46,118 nucleotides of DNA, from assembly GCA_000310025.1 (NCBI GenBank), contig FN649751.1:1787030-1833147 (forward strand), read 5' to 3'. The DNA is from Ectocarpus siliculosus (Eukaryota; Sar; Phaeophyceae; Ectocarpales; Ectocarpaceae). Shown here in pieces: positions 11,674 through 24,767 of this stretch. The position numbers were made by a program, and so were the translations under genes. Positions within the stretch are counted from its first letter, which is position 1; each line of letters starts with the position of its first letter. Under the pieces are notes generated by a model, which saw only the letters and a program-made list of their open reading frames with translations, made no database searches and was not told where the DNA came from.

Positions 11674-14600
11674 TCACCGTCCTGCTGGTCTTTCCACAGA
11701 CCGTTCCGAAGCTGAGAACTCGATATCTAGGTCATCGTCAGAGGAAAACCCGAAGTCCGGGGCCGACCAGGCCCCAGGGGCGGGGGTGGCACAGGCAGAG
11801 TCCACCACCCCTCGTCTTCCCCCGGGGGTAGGTGTCGAGCGTTCTTCGTCGTCGCTGCCTTCGCCGCCGCTGCCGTTGGGCCGCTCGCCCTGCGCGACGC
11901 CGAGCGGGTTCAACAGAGCTTCGTCGCGGTCGCGGCGGTGAGTGCCTCCGTTGCCTGGTTCTGTTCTCCTAGGGTCGTCGTTGCCGTCGTCATCGCTGCT
12001 GCTGCTGCTCCAGTCGTCGAAGGCTTCCTTGGTGATGCCGCCCTTGGCGCGCGGCCGTTCTCCTTGGTGGCCAACTGGGTCCCGCCCGTCTTTTCGGCCG
12101 CCGCTGGCTCTTTCATCGCCGGATGCCCCTTTAGCACACGTAGAGCCACCTTCATCGACACCCGCGTCGTCGTCGATACCTTTCGGGTCGTCGACTGATG
12201 TGGCGTGCTGCTGGCTTGACCGCTCGGCCGTGGTGGTGCCGCGTCTCGCGCCGCCGTTTTTTTCTGCTTCGTCTTCGTCGTCATCCGAGAAAATAAACTC
12301 GTTTACCGTCGCCCATTCGGCAAGGAGAGACCCTGAACGGCTGCCGCCGCCACCTGCTGCGTGTTTGGCAGCTGAACCAGTGGTGCTCGCGGGGGGCGTG
12401 GGCGTATCCGCTGCACTGCTTTGTCCCACGTCACCGACCACGGCTTCTGGTGCAGGTTCAATCTCCTGTGGAGTCCTGGTGGTGACCCCCGAATCACCGT
12501 TGGGCCCTTTTTCATCAGGGGATGCTGCCACATCACTGGCGGCCGAGGGTCTATCGGGTGAAAACGGGACCATGAAATCCTCTCCCTGCGTATGTGTCGG
12601 CGAGCGAGCAGGTGCTCAAGTTGGACTGGGTGGGGGTAGCATGTGTAATGTCATGTCGTCAACCGCCGTATGGAGACCTTGCATGTCAGCGCTTGTGGAG
12701 GAAACGTAACCAGGAATAGGTGCCTAACGCGAAACCTGGTAGGGATATGTAACGCTCCCAACGAGATCTTTCGGGCTCGCCAACCCTTCGAACCACGAAA
12801 ACGCTCCAAAGTGTGTTCCCCCGCAGTGCGGACACCGGGAGGATGTAAAAGGGATGAAGCGGTAGGCATGATGGTCGTGAACATCGAAAACTTGTAGCAA
12901 TCCAGTCTACAAGAAGTCGACCCCTAGGCAACAACTGGCTGGCTCACTGCGCGCGATTTAATCGTATCAGCTCGAATTTCTTCCGCCTGGTTTGTTGAGC
13001 TCGAAACGCAAGTTGGTTTCTCCTTGGACTTCCCCTCACCGTTTCTTGCTGGAGGTCATAACTCTCCACTCGCGATCGGCTCAGAGGCTTGCCGTCTTCC
13101 CCCGGGTCGCCGTTCTCGCTCTCCGCTGAGCTCGGCGCTTGCTCCCCCACACTGTCATCCTCTTGGGCACCGGCCCATATGGCACGCCGCTCGTGCAGGC
13201 CTCCAGCGGCACCGATGCCGCCGATACCGCGGCTTTCGGGAAGCGACCACCTGCTGTGGGCGCTGTCCCCCTCGAGGCTGCCACCCGATTCTTCGAGCTG
13301 TTGTCCAGCCCCTTGTTCTCCCGGTTCTGTCGCTACCGCCAAGGCACTCCCGCTACAACTGTTCAATCTTTCGGCGATGTTATTTCCCGATGCAGTTGTT
13401 GTCGATTTTGGTGTCGGAGCCGCGGTGGCGGTGGTAGCAGTCGGTGTGGCGCACGGTACACCGGCCGATGAATCAGTGCTCCCTGTCCTTGGCGGCAGGA
13501 CTAGATCGGTGCCATCTCTCTCGCAGTCACCTTCGCCCTCGGTCTTCTCCAGGTTCTGCTGCTGCCGCGGCTGTGCTGAAGCTTTCCCTGGTGTGTCTTT
13601 GGCTGTCCCCACCCCTTCCGCGCCAGCAGGTATTTCCACGTCCCGGCTGAGGATGGTGGTACCGTTTCCTCTGGGTGACAAGGGTGTGCCATTTCCTTCC
13701 CTACCGTGTTGCTCTTCACCCTCGTCTAGCGTTGCAGGTTCCTGAGGTTCCCCGCTAGAAGACTCCCGAGGTTCCGCGCTAAACACTATATCATATGTGC
13801 TGCTACCGTAGGCGCTGCTCCCAGCTGTGCCGCAGCTGCCGCTGCTATCCTTTCGTCCACGCGAGCCCTCTCGTTGATCCACATCGTCTTGTGCTGCACT
13901 CCCGGACCTCAGAGGAAGATTTTCGTTCCCACCACCACCTGCTGCGAGCTCCGTGCGTAAATCCGCTGCGTCCGATTGTGGCACAGCCTTCTTTTCGGAA
14001 TCCGTGGTCTCACCCAACGACGGCCGTTGCGTGCCCAGTCCTACTTCGTTGTCCTTGTCTGCAGCGTTGGTTCCGACCTGCGTGGGGCAGAATAACACAA
14101 GTAAACGCACAACAAATTGTGAATACTGCACTAACCGGCTAGTGGACTATAGAGTGACGTCAAAACAAAGCAGCAGACCAGACCGACGAAGTGTAGCCTC
14201 AGACCAGAGGAAGCGATTCGGCACGAACTCAAGCAATTGTGACGGCAGACCGCGATAGATGTTTGGACGGATCGCGGTACTCTTCGTACCCTGTTTTGGT
14301 GATTGCGAATGACGGGGTTCGCCAAAAACGAAGGGGGGGAGGTCATCTACCAGCACAACGAAGCCGAACGTCGTTTCACACCAGGGGCGCGATAACTGCA
14401 GCTCTTACGGTTGCTCAACCCGTCTTGCCCACATGCCGAGAGGTTGATCTCGAAGCTATATCTTGTGTCTGGTGAGTCCACCCGTCATCACATTGACCGC
14501 TGAATCCTTGGACAATTTGGCCAAGCCTCTCACCTCCTTTTGGCCGGACGACAGCGAATTGGACCCCAACCGCTTCAGCAGCCCGCTCAACCCGGTCCGG

Positions 14601-15683
14601 AAGGCGGGCGCAGTTTGAGCCGCAACTGCGTGTCCTTCTACCGGCATTGCCCCGGCGTGAAGGTGTTGTTGTTTTTGCTGCTGCTGCTCGAGATTTTGGT
14701 GTTTTCGACCACTGTTCAAAAGGATGGATAGGGAGGTGGGGAAGGTGAGGCTGCTGTCAAGAGCGTGCGCAGTTGTGCCGACAGAAGCTAATCATGAATC
14801 ACAACCTCTACGAATCACATTCGTACCGTAGTCTGGACGAAACATGAAGTAGCCTTGTGGGAACAGAACTTGACATCGTTCACGTATCAGAACCAGTATA
14901 AGGAGAAACATAGCAACGTCAACCCAACGACAGTCACGACCCTCAAAAACACGCGTGAAGGCCAAAGATCATTCTCCGCGCTGCGCCTACCAGTCAGGTG
15001 TGCTACTGCTGCGGGTGCTGCTGACGCCATCGCCGGCGTTGGCGCCTCCCTTCACGTTCTTCTCGATGTCAGTGTCGCCTGTCTGTCTCCATAATCCTTC
15101 CAAACAGCGTAACTTCAAGGTGTGCCCGTTTAGCGTTTCGGTTACTTCTTCCAGGCTAAGAGTAAATTGAGTGAGGGACGGGAAAAGAGACGATAGTTGG
15201 AACCAGATTTCAGCCGTGCACCGGTGCTAGTGTTAGCATAGTTACTTGTTGTGTGTTCGGCAACCTAAGGCAGCCATCAAGGGCGCGAGGTGCCTAGGGC
15301 GGTGGGATCCACGTCATTAGTCGCGCTCACGACTGGTACTAGGCTTTGGTACGACCAAATGATCAGCATAAGGTGATCGAGAGACTGCTGCCGGTGGCCG
15401 TGCCTATGAAGCATTTATCATGGAGCCAAAGGTTTGCTCTACGAACACACCTGTTCTCAAATATTGCTCGTTGCCTACTCGCCGCCTCCGCTCCTAACGC
15501 CATCTCCTGCACCGTTTTTGCAATGCCCTCCACCTTTTCCACTGCCGCTGACGAAGGAGCGGTGACCGTGGCGGGTGTGAGGTCGGTCGGCGTCTTTCGT
15601 TCCCACAAACGCTCAAGCTCATCGAGCTTCACGTTTAACCAAACCACACAAAGTCATTGAAAGCGGGCAACCGGAGGCGAGGG

Positions 15684-15731
<48 letters not shown>

Positions 15732-18580
15732 CAAACAGACAGACGGATAACCCACGGCCATAGAAACGAAAATTAACATCGAAACGTAGGCCGAGAAAAC
15801 AGAAGTTTTTGCGTTTGTCATCACAACTACCGTGTCAAATTAAAAGCTTGTGTGCGTAGGCGTACCTGTGGCGTTCACAAGCAAGGCGAAAAACGGTGTG
15901 ATTTGAAAACTGTCCAACCTGGATGATACACACCGCGCTTGTCTAGGTATCCTCTCAATATCAGCCACTGCCGTGCTCACCCTCTTGGCGAGAGGTTTCA
16001 AATCCTGCCTCCCATCAAGTCCGTCCGACACAGATTGAGTGACCTGAGAATTGCGATGCCACCATGTCAGCACACCGATTAAACAACACGATCTCGATCG
16101 AACAGTGCCCAGACAAGATTACAAAGTGGTTAACCTCGTTGGAATCACTACATGTGCGGTCGAGCCCCGTGTGTTGTGGTAACTCTTCCTAAGCTCAAAC
16201 TGCAGGCCATCGTCGTGCGATCTTTTACGGCATTACAATCAGTCCACATTGTGTTTACTAAGATCAACTGTCCTGCACCCAGAGTTCAGGGAAAACTTTG
16301 GCTTGCGCATTCCCGCTTCTCCTCTGAGAACGTGAGGGGGTTGGAACCACCGTTGTCATCGACGAGTCGCCGTTTAAGTGTCGACAACAACGGCGGTTCC
16401 AACCCACGCACGTCTCGGAGGAGAAGCGGGAACGCGCAGAGTCGACCACCTTACCTACCCATATTGGACCCCACCGACAAAAGGTGGGTACACCCTTCTT
16501 CCTCCGCTTCCCTCCCCAGCCTCTCCCCCCCCCCCCAAAAGGTGCAACACACGATGGCAGCAAGTAGTTCGTCTTCCAACCATACACACACGTGTAGCAA
16601 GCCCACCTGCTGCTGCTCTATCGCGCTCAGAGCCGCCGTTTCCGCTGTCTTTGCTGCATTCCGATCGTGGCGTGACCGCAGATCGCACAGCTCATCGTCA
16701 ATTCGAGCAAGGTTTTCCGCGAGCCGCTTTTGCAATGCCTCCATGGTATCTCGAACCCCGAGCGCTCCTTTTATCAATCGAGCGGGCAGAATTCGGGGAC
16801 ACCGATTGTGTGAGGTTTTGAAGCGGAGTTTCGCAAAGGTGTGGTTCAAAGGCGGAGGCACACGCTCTTCCACCGTAGCGAGTGGTTTTCCCAGCGAGAG
16901 GGCTGCCGGGAATGGCTACTGGTTTTCGCTGGGAGGTCGCCGTATGAAGACGTGGAACAAGGTCCGCGCTTGTTTGACTACGCAGAGTTCGTCATGCAAG
17001 CCAGTGCAGGCCATTTCTGCATATGGTGGGCAGCCGACAACAAGTTGGGGACCCATCACCGGCCAGCGAACTGCACAGCCACGGGTGTGTCTTGTTTCGC
17101 TGTGTTCACCCTGTGCCCAGTACCAACCTCGTTCTGATCGAATTGTCAAGATGCGCGGTCAACCATCAGCGCGCGCGAACCACTCACTAGCCAAGGGAGC
17201 AGCAAATGAGATTTTCCGTGTTGTGTCTGTCACACCCAGCGAGAACGTCGCCCTGTCCGCTCAGATTGATTGCCCATCGAACACCCAAAACGGGCGGTCA
17301 CAAGCGTCAAGTCCGGGGTAAACGAAATCATCCTCACCTAAAACTTGTATCAATGACCAGACTATGTTTTGGGAAACAGCGAATTACCTCTCGAAATGTC
17401 TCCCTCGGCCTTCTTGTGTGTCTCGAGCGCAGGACCGTACGCGCTCACTCGCCGTTCAACCTGCGGCATGAAATGAGCATGCGACAGATATGTAGTGGTT
17501 TACATGGTGCGGCCGACGCAATCGGCACAAGCAGTGGTCGTCGCTAACAGTGCTCCAGTTAGTCAACAACCATCACCGAGCGTGCTGAGCCGACGCGTCA
17601 AAAGTTGACTCTTCTTGTAGACGTTCGACACGTGTATGGGCTAATGATATTGCTCTCAGCAAGAAGAGTAGTTCGTCGTTTCTGTGTTTGACTCACTATC
17701 GCGCCACAAGTAAAAACCAACCTTTGCACTTCCACACGTGACGACTCTATCCTTGCACTCGTCCACCCTCTTTCGAGAAAGAATCGAATGAGAAAACTTA
17801 TTTGTAGTCTGGTCCACGAGCATTGGAATACTTGCAAACGTCAGTTTTGGCGTCAGAGGTTGCTCAGCCAGGCACGGTAGAGCAGGCGATCGGTAAGTTG
17901 TACCTCGGCGAGACGGAGCTCTAGACCTATTCTAGCGTCGGCGGTCGTCTTCGCCTCCTCAACAACTTGTTCTCGCACGTATTCTTTCGCCTTCTTCCAC
18001 ACCTGATCGAGCGAACAAAGGAGCAACAAACGGCGGAAAAAACTGCTTCACACGCTGCCCACGCTCCGAATGATCCAGAAGATAAACATCCCCATCGTTA
18101 GCGGTCCCGATTTAGTTCTGCAGCTCTCAACCTTCTGTCCTGGCTCATTCACACACCTCCTCGGCCTTTGCCGACGCTTCCTCCACCGCGATCGATTTGA
18201 CCATCGTCGGATCGACACCAGAAACTGCTGCCGTCGCCGTTGTTTGCGCCTCGTTTTCCAAAGCTGACAAGCGCCTCCGTATCGTTTCGATCTCCTGCAG
18301 GAAGTGTTCCTGAAGTGATGTGCGAAGACACAAGCGTGTAGAGTGAAGAGTACGGAATTCCGTGGAGCAAGGATCGATACACTACCTGGCGGGACGGGCT
18401 TTGACTGCTGCCGTGGCTCCTCCTCTGTCCGTTGATGGTGTTGCTCAAACACCGTTCTGGTTGCTTGTGTGGGCAGAGATGTTTCAGATAGTCTGGGAAG
18501 AGCGATTGCACGGCTCCCCGACGTGAAGTGCTGTGGAACAGAGGATTTGCTTCGCTGTCCGGACCTTAAAACCTTCCCCC

Positions 18581-18619
<39 letters not shown>

Positions 18620-20328
18620 ACACACACCCGAATGGGAGCCATCGCGGACGCCGATGCAGCTTCTCCCACCCTCCTGGTTGACTTCACCAACACCGCCAAA
18701 TCTTCCTGGGCTACTTCGACTTCACCCAGGGCCTTTTGTTGAGTGTGTGCCCGTCGTGAGAGGGCTCTGGAGTCCTCGGTGAGAGAATGTAGCGATTCAC
18801 TGGTCCGAGCGCACCACCCCTCACGATCCGCACGCCACGTTTCCAAGAGGGTGACGGTGCTCCTGTCGTGACCGAGATTGCTTGGGATTTGTTTTCGTAG
18901 CTCATGCGGAATCACTTGGTGTTTCAGAACTTGACCGGATGTTATTCCGAGATCACCCCTTAGTGGTGCCCTCAACTGAAACGTGGCTCAGCATGGTGTT
19001 TCGACAAACATGTTGCGGTGTTGCTACTATTATAGTTGGTTGTTCAAGGAAGCTGAGTGTCGAGGAAATTGGTGAGAAACCCCCTCAAGCACACATTTGG
19101 GCTCGAAACCTGTTGCAGGGCTAGAATCTCAACCACCTTGAACGCCATACACCACAGTACTACAAGAGCCGAACCACCTCGCATGGAGCCCTGCTCCCTT
19201 CTATGGAAGTATGTGGTGTCTTTCACGCAGTTGTAGCGGGAACGCGAGGCCCTACAGTAATACGGGGAGGTTTTCTCGTGAGAATGGCGTTGTTTTATTA
19301 CCCCACACACCTGGTGCGCTGTTGGCTAGCTTGCAGTTGCTCCAAAGCCGTCGCATGTGCAGTAGTAGTCGCACTAGATCTACGGACGATTTCTCCGAGG
19401 CTGGCGACCTCCTCGGCCAGTCCATCAACACGTTGCCTGACAGCTTCTGCGGCTCGCTCCGCAAGGGAAACTCGTTGATCCACCTTTGTAAACACCGGGG
19501 TTACGTTGGGGATCATGTTTGACGTCAACTCGAGGTTTCCACCATATAGGTCTACAGTGCTGTAGGTCTATATTCCTGAATACACCGTTGAAGACTGCAC
19601 TCCGTACTAATCGAAGTTCCGCTGTACAACACACAAAGCGGTGTTTTCACGCGCCTAGTATACAACTGCTGCACGGGAATCTACATCTTGTCCATGTAGA
19701 CTTCACGCTGTCGTGTTGGTGGAACGCACAGAAATACACGAGAGGGTGTAAAGGCGGTACAAAAGACAGGTACAAAGGGAACTTTTGTAGGCCGTACACA
19801 CCGTGTCAGGTTAGTACTTGGAATTATTGCCAACTTCACAATGTATTCCACACAACTGACGCCGCTGCGCTACATGTTCGTCAAACAAAGCGCACTCACA
19901 TCTCTTCGCACCACTGTCTGTACTTCCAGCTTGATCCTATCCTCCATACCGTCGATCCTAGCGCCGTCGACCCTGGCCTCCGCCAGCCTCGAGAACGGTG
20001 CCGGAGCAGGTGGTGGCGGATACGGGGCAGGAAACTTGTCGCCTGACCCACCGCCGTCGCCAACGCGGTCGCGAACCAACAACGACGCACCCCATCCTTC
20101 TGTCCCGCGGCGATATGATGCACCCCTGTCTCCCCGGAAGGTTGAAGGAGAAGTAGCGGAAGAGAGCGGTAGTGGGTTGTGACGATAGCCCCTGTGCGGT
20201 GACGCCGTCCTTCCGCCGCCGTTTTGTCGGGCGTTTGCCGAGGAGCTCAGTGTTCTATTTGCTTGGTCTATAAGCTTGGCGATATTCGATTCCCACCCAT
20301 CTCCCATCCAAGGAGCTAACGTGCACAT
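11674..20328 (-). CDS. Large coiled-coil protein with acidic disordered tail, unknown family
   Basis: I do not recognise the family. Minus-strand exons: 20328-19900, 19483-19311, 18862-18628, 18309-18157, 18002-17904, 17808-17722, 17460-17388, 16767-16607, 16043-15981, 15626-15451, 15086-14991, 14711-14534, 14077-13040 and 12585-11674 (stop). All phases agree and give 1290 residues. Residues 1-140 hold a proline-rich stretch (YPPPPAPAP). Residues about 120-550 are charged and helical with coiled-coil spacing, for example AERAAEAVRQRVDGLAEEV, EIETIRRRLSALENE and EALQKRLAENLARIDDEL. A Q-rich segment opens exon 14711-14534. The last two exons (about 650 residues) are Ser/Gly/Glu-rich and repeat an aromatic-plus-acidic motif (EFIFSDDDED, DDWSSSSSDDD, FGFSSDDDLDIEF). 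Acceptors at 19483, 16767 (alternatively 16749) and 15626 are the weakest. A start at 20492 through a 56-base intron is also in phase. A scaffold role, perhaps cytoskeletal or flagellar, is only a guess. Confidence 0.72.
15686..15729. repeat. GA microsatellite in coiled-coil gene intron
   Basis: About 20 GA units. Read on the coding (minus) strand this is a CT tract about 60 bases upstream of the acceptor of exon 15626-15451, so it may act as part of an extended pyrimidine tract. Confidence 0.95.
16303..16439. repeat. Long intronic hairpin (inverted repeat, arms about 60 bases)
   Basis: The left arm (16303-16363) and right arm (16380-16439) are reverse complements with only a few mismatches and small bulges. 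They share TTCCCGCTTCTCCTC, GGTTGGAACC, CCGTTGT and GTCGAC blocks in order. The loop is about 16 bases (16364-16379). It lies in the intron between coiled-coil gene exons 16767-16607 and 16043-15981. It could be a small foldback transposable element or a microRNA-like precursor; the arms are long for an animal-type pre-miRNA but not for plant or algal ones. Confidence 0.85.
18584..18615. repeat. CT microsatellite next to a splice donor
   Basis: About 16 CT units. On the coding minus strand this is a GA tract that begins about 12 bases after the donor (18627) of coiled-coil exon 18862-18628. Confidence 0.95.
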
Positions 20329-20530
20329 GTATGCACCGAGAATGTCACGGCAGGGCTAAGATGCTGAGTACCCGCCAGAGTGCTGGCGTCGGGAGAAAGG
20401 TGTCGCGACGTCGTGGCGAAGACAACGCGACGAACGGTTTCAAAGAACGCCTGCTGTCGGTACAAAACCTCCCAATCTCCGAAGTCTCCCATAACAACGG
20501 GAATCTTAGCTAGGTGGTGTACATGTGGCA

Positions 20531-20549
20531 AGCTTGCCTGAGGCAAGCT
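20531..20549. other. Small perfect hairpin upstream of coiled-coil gene
   Basis: AGCTTGCC and GGCAAGCT flank a three-base loop. The hairpin lies about 40-200 bases upstream of the candidate start codons of the coiled-coil gene, so it may be in its promoter or 5' untranslated region. No function can be assigned. Confidence 0.6.
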
Positions 20550-23500
20550 GCGTTGCCAAGATACACGCGTACTCGGATGCAATCACAGCAGTAACAACAA
20601 AACGAATGGGTGCAGTATGGATGGATCCTCTTTGCATTTGAAATATACGTGTGTGATACGCACAATGAACGAGTTGTTGTGCCAAATAACCCGGGGGGTA
20701 GCCCCGGCTACTATAATGAAGCCTGTTCCCTTTTCCCTCCCCGCCCCAAGAGCCCCCCCTTGAAATTGAGACCGATCATCCCCCCCGCCTGTGAGGTTCG
20801 AGGGTGGAATGGTCGAGGAAGGGTTGGGTCTTGTGGCACGGAGCTGTAAAACTGTTGTTCATGCCGTGTATCCTGTGTTGGCTTGTGTTGTTGGCTTGGG
20901 TCGGTCCTAGAATCCACACCCTTGTAGCAGTGGTCGTCGAACTGCTGTGTAACAATAACACTGGACAGTGAAACGCCCTATTGTAGAGCAAACATACTTA
21001 TAAAGTGCAGTACTCCATCTGGAAGTGTCCACCTGGAGTATAGCATATTAGCAGAATATACTGGAAGAAGTGGATCACACATGAAGCGCATGTTCGTTGT
21101 GTGTGGCGCGACTGTTTTGTACAAGGCTTTAAGCGCGCAAAGATCGGAGTTGCGGCACATGGAAGTAATAATACTCGTGTCTGCCGAATGTGAACCGTTT
21201 GGTTAGCTGGCATGCCCAATCAACTCATCGCATATATCTGGTTTGGCACAGCAAACGCGAGGATGACCAGCCTCTGGTTCGTCCTTGTGAAACGTAGCCT
21301 GGGCTAGCGAATCCCGGCATAGTCTGTCGCTCCGTCCCGCGGCATTATTTGTAGATATGCATAATAATGTCGGGAGGCGAGGTGTTTGGTCTATGCATTT
21401 AGTACATAGTACACACCCCCGCACCAAGAAGAGTAGACTGGTTGCTGGTAGATCGAAGATTGAAGACAGAGGGGACTAAAAAACAGCGGGGGGTGGCAAC
21501 CGTTTCCGCATTATTAGTGTACAACACACGACGACTGATTCTTCATTCATTCGTTCCTTCCAAGGTGTTGGAGCACGCCGACAACACTCACCACCACCAT
21601 CAAGCCATCAAGACATACATACAATTGTACGAACCAGCTATATACTTTAAGCCGATAGGGACCTCTAGCGTGAAAATCTGTTGATACCCTGAAAATCATG
21701 ACGGAACGCGTTGTTGCCCACACGAACAGCAGGTACGGTTTCCGAACATCGTATGCATATTATATCCCGTAATTTAGTAGCAATAATAGAAGTTAACCAT
21801 ATTCCTTTTTTCGAACTGACTGTTGCCTCAATCTGAGCCTTCAATGAAAAAAGACACTCTTTTTCTATCCCGAAAACTCACTTAAACAGATAATAAGCCG
21901 ATCGTTGCTACTGACCAAGCCACGCTTACACTGCGTGCCCTCACGTTCACGTGTGCAACGTATCGTGCGTACGTGTGTCTTGCCACGCTAAAACACCCCC
22001 GAAAAATCGTTTCTGACGCGAGCAAAACTGTTTCCCCTCGATACAAGGAGCGCCTCTCTCTGTCGTCTTGTCTGAGCTCACTGATGGTACGCGGCGTGGC
22101 TTCAATTTGGTCGTCGCGTGCGCTCTACTTTCAAAAAGCAGTCACCGAGTGAACGAACGGGGTCGCCAATCTTGTTCTCCGCTCTTCAGCGCGCGGAGAC
22201 AGCAGTCCATACACACACCCTGTCTCCCGCCACACGTCACATACTTTCCTCATGGAAACACTCCGCTATTCCACAACACAGAAACATTCTAAAACAAACA
22301 CCTGGGCAGCGTTCTAATGCAACTCCTCTAAACAGGCACACGGGATACTTACTTACTCGAAACACAGCATAGATAGGTACAACATAAACTTTCCGGAGGC
22401 TCTTCCGGCAGGTGGCGAGACCACGCCCGCTTGCTTATTCTACGCTCTATTGTAGCAACATGTCGTCGTCTCCTCGGCCTTATCTCTCCACGCACAAGAC
22501 AACACGGTCTACCATACATTTTTGCGTTGTCCCGTTTCCCCTCTTTCTTCGGGTTGTGCAGGATGAAGAGCCCTCACAGTACATCCACACAAAAAGAAAA
22601 TCAGCAAAAACAAAAACACAAGGAACACCAACATAGAGGACAAACATCGACGATCGATCAACTGTACATCTTTTTCTCCTCTGTCGGTATGAACGACGGC
22701 GACGCTTCGCTGTCGACGAATGATCTAGGCAAAAAATGCAGCAACAAACGTGTGCGCGTTTTTCTCAACTTGAGTACCCTTGCGTTCTCGACCAACCCCC
22801 AACCAACCGAACTCTCTCTCTCGTGCGCGCTACGACATGTATGTGTATCTTGATCTAGAGCAGAACACTAAATCTCGTGCAACACACCACGCGACGGCGA
22901 CCAACACGGAACGGCAGGCCATACAGCGCAGTCGGCGTTTTTTTTCTGTTGCTCTTCTCCCCTCGCCGTGTATCCAACGAGATACCTCCTCCGCCCTCGC
23001 CAGAGCGCCCACAACAAGTACAACAATGACCGGAGGGACGCGCGATACAGTACTCGAGGGCATACATCCGTAATGGATCTTTCAATAGATCTTGCCAACC
23101 TCTTTGATATCCGACCACGTGCTCTCCAAGCCACCGTTCTTTCGGGATCGCGATCCCAAACTCCCAAAAAAAACGAGTTCACTGCCTACGCCCCTCCCGT
23201 CTCTCCTACCCGCCCCCCCGCGCATCGCAATACCCAACCTAGTCGAGCACCCGAAGAGAGAAAAAAAGAAAGCACAGCCCAGGTTATCATTCTCGCAAGC
23301 AGTCCCCTCTCCCTCTTACCGCGGTCGTGAAAACCACGTCGTCGCGGTCAACAACGAGTAGCCTTGAAAGCCAAAAATGGTTCCAACCCCCCCCTCCCCC
23401 GCCCGCAAGCGCACACCCGCGTGCGGTTGTTGGGCTTCATCGCCGATCAAGAACAGGAAAAGAGGAGTTGGTTTTGCTGCAACCCCGACCGAAATAACCC

Positions 23501-24494
23501 CCCTGGCCCTCTCGCTACAACTGTCTTCCCTGTACAGGAAACACGTCGACCAAAAAAAGGGTCCCGACATTTCGAGATGCTGTTAAAAGTCGCCCACCGC
23601 AGGGCGCGGTGGGGACCGCTACCTCGTGCAGGTGCAGTGCGCACAGCACCGCGTTATTGCGCGGCGAATCAACACCTGCGCCCGTTTTATGCCTACTACT
23701 ACCAGTGTTCTGCTGTTGCAGGCCGGCCCGTTGACATGGACGGCTGGTCGTGCCACCGACACTCTTACAAGGCGACCTCTTACAAGGCGACTCCTTAGCT
23801 TGGCTGTCCGGTGGAAAAACTCACAAGAGCTTGAACAACCTTTTCTTGAGAGACTCTTATCTACGCTAAACGGACAAACCAAGAGAAGCCAGCAGATGGA
23901 ATTGTGTGGGGGGTGTCGCTCGCGATCGTCCGCTCGCCCGCCGGAAACGGTCAATCCCGAGAATCAAATAACCTGGGACAATCGGCCTCCGTAGGAAGAG
24001 CAAGGGTTTCCAAACTTTCGTAAACGACTTCTATCAGGAAGGCATCAAATTGCCCTTCAACATGTTGAATTACTTCTACTAGGAAGAGGTAGGTGGCCGG
24101 CGCGGGGGGTGGGCGCACGGATTCTCAAACTGACGAAATAGGGATGAGGGGGGTCGGTGAGGGGAGCCCGACAACTGGCGTAAACTCTGTACCCCGTGAT
24201 ACGGTACTACAGTAGCTTCTCAGAAGCAGATCTTCTCTGCAAAGCTTCGAAACGAGCGCGCACACACAAATGCTCCGTCTTCCGTAACAAAATACCTTTC
24301 AGCTTTCTCGCAAACGGTGGGTCGAAAACAAACGCTTTTCACAGCCCCCCATGTGTTCTCACCCACACCTCAGCACCATTCTCTCCTCTACAAAAGCAAC
24401 GCCCCAAACAACACAAACACCTTTAACGTTTTACCACATAGCAATGCCCACACAATTTTAGCACCAAAACGTTGTCTTGTCGCGGCAAATCCAA
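20550..24494. other. Four-kilobase intergenic region, no gene supported
   Basis: This lies between the 5' end of the coiled-coil gene and the 3' end of the PP2C gene, both on the minus strand. It holds the promoter of the former and the 3' untranslated region of the latter. Many open frames of 60-145 codons occur on both strands, such as 23364-23798 plus and 23182-22868 minus. None shows a known motif, and none could be joined to neighbours by splice sites in phase. The stretch at about 21700-22700 is relatively AT-rich. Confidence 0.5.
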
Positions 24495-24728
24495 TCAATC
24501 CCTTCGGGAGGAAGAGGAGTCTGCTCCCGCAACCAGCGCGTCGAGAGATCCCGAGGGGAACTCCTTGCTGGCCTCTCGAATCTCTCGGCTCGGCTGCCTG
24601 TTCTCTCGCGCCCCGAAGTCCCACTCCCATTCTTCGCCCTCCTCTCCCTCTTCTTCCCCAAGACCTTCCCCGTCGTCTTCCTCCATGTCGTCGAAAAAAT
24701 CGGCTCCCTCTTGCGTCAAAACGTCGGC

Positions 24729-24767
<39 letters not shown>

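Noticed and set aside
16934-17007. Extra coiled-coil gene exon with acceptor at 17006
   Set aside because: It can be joined in phase to the exon before it, but its donor phase does not match the next exon; skipping it gives a continuous frame.
16152-17321. Plus-strand open frame of 389 codons
   Set aside because: It lies across several introns and exons of the minus-strand coiled-coil gene, includes the intronic hairpin, and shows no domain or biased codon use.
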